NCBI GenBank assembly: GCA_900538475.1
Contig: UPYT01000019.1
Span: forward strand, 1-64,000
Length of the DNA: 64,000 nucleotides
Origin: an uncultured Clostridium sp.
GTDB taxonomy: Bacteria > Bacillota > Clostridia > Lachnospirales > Lachnospiraceae
Direction of reading: 5' to 3'
The position numbers and the translations under genes are program-made. Positions 59,401 through 64,000 of this stretch are shown one piece after another. Under the pieces are notes generated by a model, which saw nothing but the letters and a program-made list of their open reading frames with translations, did no database searches and was not told where the DNA came from. The first letter of the stretch is position 1. Every line of letters starts with the position of its first letter.

Positions 59401-60515
59401 ACCGATTCTCCTTTCTTCTTCCATCTCAGCTGTTCGCTGACAGCCATCATACAGGCGCCTGTTCCGTGCTGATTATCTGTCATCTGCGCTTCACTGACGT
59501 AATACCGGGCAGTACCGTCCCGATCCTGACGGTTATGAGGATCTGGTCCCTTTCCCAGTCCTGCGCTGGCGCAGATTCCATGTAAATGAAATCCATCCTC
59601 TTCCTTTTTCAGATAGGTATCACGGATTCCGTCCAGAATCCGGCTTCCCTCTTCTCCCAAAGCTCTGTCCAGGACTCCAAGGCGCGCTCCTTTCATCAGA
59701 GCATACGCAATCATGGCACTTCCGGAGGTTTCCAGGTAATTTCCTGGATATTCTTTCTGCTCTACCACCTGATAAATCATTCCTGTTTCCGGATCCTGAT
59801 AAGGCAGCAGTCCGCGAACCGCATTTTTCAGCAGTTCTCCCAGCTCCTTTGCACGGGGTGTATGATCTACAGCCAGCTCATACACATCAATCAATGCCAT
59901 TAAAAACCATCCCTCTGCACGGCTCCACACACACTCGCTTCTTCCCGTTTCCGGGTCGGCCCAGTCTGCCTGACGGCTTACATCGCAGCCGTGAACATAA
60001 AGCCCCAGATTCTCATCCCACAGAAGACGGTGGGCGCTCTGAAACTGATCTACGATATCGTCCCACCGATCTTCTCCATTTTCTGTCAGAGTTTTTGCAT
60101 AAAATGGCATTGCCATATAAAGACCATCCAGCCATACCTGGTTAGGATAAATATCCTTATGCCAAAAATTGCCTGATTCTGTTCTGGGATACTGTTTTAA
60201 AAAATCATATGCCTTTTCCACTGCCGCAGCATACCTGGCATCTCCAGTCAGATCTCTGAGAATTCGAAGAGATTTTCCGAAGCTCACTTTATCAATATTA
60301 TTCTCTCCTTCTTTCCAGTTAGATACAGTTCCATCCTCAGCCATCAGCCAATGGGCATTTTCTGTAATATACCGGTTCCACTCTGGATTTCCTGTGGCAT
60401 CAGCCAGATCTGCCGCGCCAATCACACAAAGATCATCCTTGTAATTCCATACCTTTTCTTTTAAAAATTTTGGAAATGCATTTTCCAGATATTGAGCAAA
60501 ATACTCTAACCACAT
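59388..60515 (-). CDS. GH105 unsaturated rhamnogalacturonyl hydrolase
   Basis: A 375-aa (alpha/alpha)6-barrel hydrolase of GH105/GH88 type (YteR/YesR-like), which removes the 4,5-unsaturated galacturonyl residue left by pectate or rhamnogalacturonan lyases by hydrating the double bond. Motifs include NVWLDGLYMAMPF-like QVWLDGLYMAMPFYAK (catalytic Asp), CVWSRAEGWFLMALIDVYE and LETSGSAMIAYALMKGA. No signal peptide, so it acts in the cytosol on imported oligosaccharides. ATG at 60515 with GGGAGAG. Confidence 0.9.
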   Translation of the reverse strand: MWLEYFAQYLENAFPKFLKEKVWNYKDDLCVIGAADLADATGNPEWNRYITENAHWLMAEDGTVSNWKEGENNIDKVSFGKSLRILRDLTGDARYAAAVEKAYDFLKQYPRTESGNFWHKDIYPNQVWLDGLYMAMPFYAKTLTENGEDRWDDIVDQFQSAHRLLWDENLGLYVHGCDVSRQADWADPETGRSECVWSRAEGWFLMALIDVYELAVDHTPRAKELGELLKNAVRGLLPYQDPETGMIYQVVEQKEYPGNYLETSGSAMIAYALMKGARLGVLDRALGEEGSRILDGIRDTYLKKEEDGFHLHGICASAGLGKGPDPHNRQDRDGTARYYVSEAQMTDNQHGTGACMMAVSEQLRWKKKGESVCCS

Positions 60516-60536
60516 AGATACAACTCTCCCTTTCCC

Positions 60537-62603
60537 TTATATTCCTGCAAAATCTGCTACTCTGTTTATAATCCGGACTGTTTCCTTCATTGTTACTGGA
60601 GCTGTTGGCCGGAATCTTCCATCCTCATCTAATGTCATAAATCCAAAATACAAAGCTCTCGCCACATTAGTTCCGTAATTATTGCTCACCTCGGCGGAAT
60701 CGGCACATACAGGCATGGTACTGGATGCATTTCTGTAATTCACACCGCATGCCTGCATCGCTACCGTAGCCATTTCCTGCCTGCTGACAGTTCTTTCCGG
60801 ATGAAGGCCTCCATCCTCGGCTCGGGCCAGAAGCCCCTTTCGAACAGCCCGCTCTACCCATGATTCTTCAGCCGTATTTTTCTCCATCCCCTCATGGTTG
60901 CTTCCAAACGCAAGAAGAATTTTTGCCAGGGCTCCGCGGCTGAGCATCTGCTCCTCCCCTGTGTTATCATCCGTTTGTAGAAATCCGCGGCATATCATGC
61001 GTGCCCTCTCTGTATCTTCTTCAGGGTCTTTGTTATACTCCAGAACCCGGTATTCCCTGCTGTACTCGCAGTTTCCATAAGCGTCCCTGGCAGACACGCG
61101 GACTGCTGTACAATCAGAAGGAACCGTAAAGACGGCTTCTCCTCCGGCCTGCTCCCACCGCCCACAGGTAGTTTTCATTTCCCAGCAATAGCTGCACTCT
61201 GTCCTCTCTCCACAGAACTCTGCCAGAGCCTTCAGGCTGGCGCCCTTATACGGAACGCCGGCAATCCGCAGCTTACCAATCCTTGGAAAGAATTTTCCGT
61301 TAATTACTACATTTTCAATTACCGGCTCCTTCCAGTTCATGCTTCTCATACACTGCTCTGCCCCGTCAATCCTGATATTTCTCAGAATCAGACCGGTAAT
61401 GGGAACCTCTTCAAAGGCTTCCAGAAAAATTCCGTAATCCCCTCCGTGGGCCGTTACATTTTCAATCGTAATGTTCCGGAACACCGGCAGATCATCTCCA
61501 TTTCTTCCATCCTCATAAAGCATGGTTCCATGAACCGCTGCACCGTGAACATGTTCCATTACGCTGTCTGCCAGAATTACATCCTCCACTTTTCCTCCGC
61601 GGCGGGCGTTGGTTTTCAAACGAAGAGCGTAGGTCAAGTTCGGGCTGCTGAAGCGGTTAAATTCTGCCAGTACACACCGGATTCCTCCGCTCATCTCACT
61701 TCCCAGAGCTATCCCGCCATGTCCATCTGCAAATTCGTTATTCTCAATCAGTATATACTCGCATGCCTTGTTTGCCTCCCGGCCATCCCGATCCCGACCT
61801 GATTTCAGGCTGATGCAGTCATCTCCTGTATCAAACCGGCAGTTCCGGATATAAACTCCATGGCAGCTTTCCGGATCACATCCGTCATTATTGGAACCGT
61901 GGCTGGAAAGCGTCACTCCATCTACCGTAAGACTCTCACACATTACCGGATTCAGCTGCCACATGGGACTGTGTTTCAAAGTAAAACCCTCAAACAGCAC
62001 ACGTTTGCACCGAATCGGCTGAACAAAATTGGGTCGAAGATAATGGCCCGGCCCGAATACCCTCTTTTCAACCGCAACGCCGTCCTGGTTCATTTTTCTC
62101 AGCAGTTTTCTGTCCTCAAGCTGAAGATCCGGCAAATCCTCAGACCAGGCATTTTCAACCTGATGATGCCAGTTCCACCAGTGTGCTGCATCTGCGCCTC
62201 CGTCAAATACACCCGGGCCTGTTACTGCAATGTCATGGGCATCGCAGGCATAAATCAGCGGAGAATAATTATAGCAGGGCGTTGCCTCCCAATGAGAAAA
62301 CACCAGCGGATAATGCTTTTCTAGTTCTTCATTTACAAATTGAATCAAAGTATCCGCGCTTTCCAGATGAAGTTCCACCCGGCTCCTTAAGGTAATCGCT
62401 CCTGTCAGATACTTTCCCGCCGGAACACAGACAATTCCTCCTCCTGTTTCGCTGATATGGTCGATAGCAAATTGAAATGCTTCCGTCTGAATCCTGCTGC
62501 TGTCCGGCTCTGCTCCAAACTCCAGGACAGAATACCTTTTATCTGGTATCACCGGCTTTTCAATTTTCCTTAAAATTGTTTCACGCAACTTCAATCTGTC
62601 CAT
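60537..62603 (-). CDS. GH28 polygalacturonase-like protein with C-terminal SLH-like repeats
   Basis: A 688-aa protein. Residues about 20-440 form a GH28 beta-helix: GGGIVCVPAGKYLTGAITL, SNNDGCDPESCHGVYIRNC and DTGDDCISLKSGRD (catalytic Asp pairs) and GHGGIALGSEMSGGIRCV. Residues about 450-530 look like an immunoglobulin-like linker. Residues about 550-688 contain SLH-like repeats (AVRKGLLARAEDGGLHPERT, ALYFGFMTLDEDGRFRPTAP). There is no signal peptide at the N-terminus, which conflicts with a wall-anchored role. It probably releases galacturonate from oligogalacturonides. Confidence 0.85.
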   Translation of the reverse strand: MDRLKLRETILRKIEKPVIPDKRYSVLEFGAEPDSSRIQTEAFQFAIDHISETGGGIVCVPAGKYLTGAITLRSRVELHLESADTLIQFVNEELEKHYPLVFSHWEATPCYNYSPLIYACDAHDIAVTGPGVFDGGADAAHWWNWHHQVENAWSEDLPDLQLEDRKLLRKMNQDGVAVEKRVFGPGHYLRPNFVQPIRCKRVLFEGFTLKHSPMWQLNPVMCESLTVDGVTLSSHGSNNDGCDPESCHGVYIRNCRFDTGDDCISLKSGRDRDGREANKACEYILIENNEFADGHGGIALGSEMSGGIRCVLAEFNRFSSPNLTYALRLKTNARRGGKVEDVILADSVMEHVHGAAVHGTMLYEDGRNGDDLPVFRNITIENVTAHGGDYGIFLEAFEEVPITGLILRNIRIDGAEQCMRSMNWKEPVIENVVINGKFFPRIGKLRIAGVPYKGASLKALAEFCGERTECSYCWEMKTTCGRWEQAGGEAVFTVPSDCTAVRVSARDAYGNCEYSREYRVLEYNKDPEEDTERARMICRGFLQTDDNTGEEQMLSRGALAKILLAFGSNHEGMEKNTAEESWVERAVRKGLLARAEDGGLHPERTVSRQEMATVAMQACGVNYRNASSTMPVCADSAEVSNNYGTNVARALYFGFMTLDEDGRFRPTAPVTMKETVRIINRVADFAGI

Positions 62604-62612
62604 GAAATTTTC

Positions 62613-63710
62613 CTACTTTCCTATATATTTCAAATACATATCCAACCGTTCTCCATGCCACTGATGCCCGCCCTCACAGATATCATGGAAAGGCAGCTTT
62701 TCCGCGTGACAGAGCCGATAAGCCTTTTCAATGACTGCAACCTGCTCCACCGCATTGACAATTCCTCTCGGCCCGTTCAGTCTGTCCTGCCTGCAGGACT
62801 GGATTACCAAAGGCCTCGGCGCAATCAGAGAAGCAATATCCCCCATATCCAGGTACTCCCACAGACGGGGAATATAATTGCAGGAGCAATTGCGGTTCAG
62901 CTTCAGAAGCGCATCGCGGAATCCATACATATAACCGCTAATAACTGCATACTGAACGCGTTCGTCCAAAGCAGCCAGATACAAGGTCTGCATTCCTCCT
63001 CCGGAAAATCCGAGACATCCCAGATGTTCCATATCCCACTCACCGCGTAATTCCAGATAATCAATCAGACGCATCAGATCCCAGACCAGCATTCCTGCGA
63101 CCGGGATCCCCAAAGGCTCTCCCATATGAGCCAGCCAATAACAGTCTCCCTTTAATCCTAAAACCGGATCCTGCGTGTCCTCTTTTGCCTCCCGCCGTTC
63201 TCCGAAGCCCCGGCAATCCGGACAAACTGCAGCAAATCCCCTCCGTGCCAGCTGCAGACCATAGTCATACTGATACTGGGTTATTTTTTCCTGAACTGCT
63301 CCGTATTTCGCCAGACCTGCCACAGTATATTTTCCTGCTCCATTATGGCCGGGAGGGCATAAAAAGAGCCGGGTGTTCGGACCGGCATCTGCCGGAACCA
63401 ACAGATACATGGTCATCCAAACATCCGGCTCTGTCTGAATCCTGATATGCTCTCTGCGAATCCCTTCCGGAAATATTTTCGTCTCCATAATCACAGGATT
63501 TAAATCACAGACTTCCATTTTTTCCAGTCCTAAAAGTTCTGAAAGAAGTATGCGTTCCCTTTTTCTCCACTCCTCAAATTCTTCCGCTGAATGCCCGCGG
63601 AAATAATCACGGCGGGCAAAGCGGTCAAATTTACGAAGCATAGACGGAAGTGTTCCATAACAGGTCTGTATCTTCGGAAGCCGTTCTTCCGGATCAGTCA
63701 TCATTGACAT
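62613..63710 (-). CDS. Alpha/beta hydrolase (acetyl-esterase-like)
   Basis: A 365-aa hydrolase of the large alpha/beta family found in pectin loci (abhydrolase_7/acetylxylan-esterase-like). The nucleophile elbow GFSGGGMQT gives the Ser; LVIQSCRQDRLNGP would supply the acid and EGGHQWHGERLD the His. No signal peptide. It may de-esterify pectic oligosaccharides; substrate not proven. The start at 63710 (or ATG at 63704) overlaps the tctA end by up to 17 bp, so the genes are coupled. Confidence 0.8.
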   Translation of the reverse strand: MSMMTDPEERLPKIQTCYGTLPSMLRKFDRFARRDYFRGHSAEEFEEWRKRERILLSELLGLEKMEVCDLNPVIMETKIFPEGIRREHIRIQTEPDVWMTMYLLVPADAGPNTRLFLCPPGHNGAGKYTVAGLAKYGAVQEKITQYQYDYGLQLARRGFAAVCPDCRGFGERREAKEDTQDPVLGLKGDCYWLAHMGEPLGIPVAGMLVWDLMRLIDYLELRGEWDMEHLGCLGFSGGGMQTLYLAALDERVQYAVISGYMYGFRDALLKLNRNCSCNYIPRLWEYLDMGDIASLIAPRPLVIQSCRQDRLNGPRGIVNAVEQVAVIEKAYRLCHAEKLPFHDICEGGHQWHGERLDMYLKYIGK

Positions 63711-64000
63711 CCTGATTCACAGATACAGCAACTGCTGCTTTTTTCTTCTTCATATGCTCGGAGAACAGCGGCCATACAACACAGAACACTGCAATTGCCA
63801 GCAGGGCGGCAGACAGCGGTCTGGTGAAAAATTCCTTGTAGCTTCCATGCGCATAGCTGATTCCCTGACGGAAGTAGCGCTCCAGCTTACTGGACAGGAT
63901 AAAGGCCAGCACCAGCGGAGAAGTAGGCAGTCCTGCAATGCTCATAAAGATTGCCAGCAGGCACAGAGCAAGCATCACATAGATATTGAACATGGTATTG
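63694..64000 (-). CDS. Tripartite tricarboxylate transporter TctA-type permease (3' end only)
   Basis: Only the last 102 residues are inside the window; the gene continues beyond 64000. Two hydrophobic helices (MLALCLLAIFMSIAGL and LSAALLAIAVFCVVWPLF) flank the segment LAFILSSKLERYFRQGISYA followed by FFTRPLSAALL, which is characteristic of the TctA C-terminus. The family imports organic acids with a TctC binding protein. Here it would import sugar acids for garD and the hydrolases. Confidence 0.82.
   Translation of the reverse strand, partial: NTMFNIYVMLALCLLAIFMSIAGLPTSPLVLAFILSSKLERYFRQGISYAHGSYKEFFTRPLSAALLAIAVFCVVWPLFSEHMKKKKAAVAVSVNQDVNDD

Overview
The window reads as chromosomal DNA from a low-to-mid GC anaerobic Clostridium-type Firmicute, most likely a Lachnospiraceae gut bacterium; the genus cannot be fixed from the sequence alone. 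Supporting signs are Shine-Dalgarno sites of the AGGAGG type, sigma-A promoters with 17-bp spacers, a type III glutamine synthetase, DUF1292 and MmcQ/YjbR proteins, a CotS-type spore-coat kinase, LicD, and small secreted proteins with clostridial cell-wall-binding repeats. Nearly every gene lies on the minus strand. The plus-strand exceptions are a TetR regulator, an L,D-transpeptidase and one frameshifted pseudogene.

Layout. 1-2.5 kb: two small secreted wall-binding proteins, a DUF1292 protein and an XRE regulator. 2.5-8.6 kb: a housekeeping run of HAD hydrolase, M18 aminopeptidase, gltX, a UvrD-like helicase and a cobalamin adenosyltransferase. 8.7-10.4 kb: TetR regulator and membrane acyltransferase. 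10.7-19.1 kb: one operon, nikABCDE-larBCE, coupling a Nik/Opp-type ABC importer to synthesis of the nickel-pincer nucleotide (NPN) cofactor. 19.4-46.6 kb: a large surface-polysaccharide locus with CDP-3,6-dideoxyhexose genes (rfbFGH), a complete GDP-D-glycero-D-manno-heptose pathway (gmhB-gmhA fusion, hddA, hddC), rfbC, many glycosyltransferases, two Wzx-like flippases, an ABC-2 permease without its ATPase, LicD, and an inserted L,D-transpeptidase. 46.8-48.3 kb: MmcQ protein plus about 1.1 kb of repeat-rich non-coding DNA. 48.3-55.2 kb: glnN, fba, thrC and a phosphoglucomutase. 55.2-56.9 kb: pseudogene and CotS-like kinase. 57.0-64.0 kb: a sugar-acid/pectin catabolic operon (tctA end, esterase, GH28, GH105, isomerase/epimerase, garD) that begins beyond the window.

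Within the operons, NikA-E would bring in nickel that LarB, LarC and LarE use to build the NPN cofactor; no LarA-type racemase is in the window. The polysaccharide locus makes two rare nucleotide sugars and assembles them with GT2, GT8 and GT-C enzymes. An internal terminator and promoter near 30.6 kb split it into two transcription units. The last operon would trim unsaturated galacturonides and route sugar acids through galactarate dehydratase.

The most unusual non-coding content is (i) a family of about 153-bp cloverleaf-shaped elements with GTAAC-type terminal inverted repeats and, at two copies, perfect 8-bp target duplications (IS66-type MITEs); (ii) a 51-bp tandem array of nine dyads with compensatory changes at 47.36-47.79 kb; and (iii) a dispersed hairpin plus micro-ORF repeat at 1-105 and 47.9-48.06 kb. 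No tRNA, rRNA or CRISPR array was seen.
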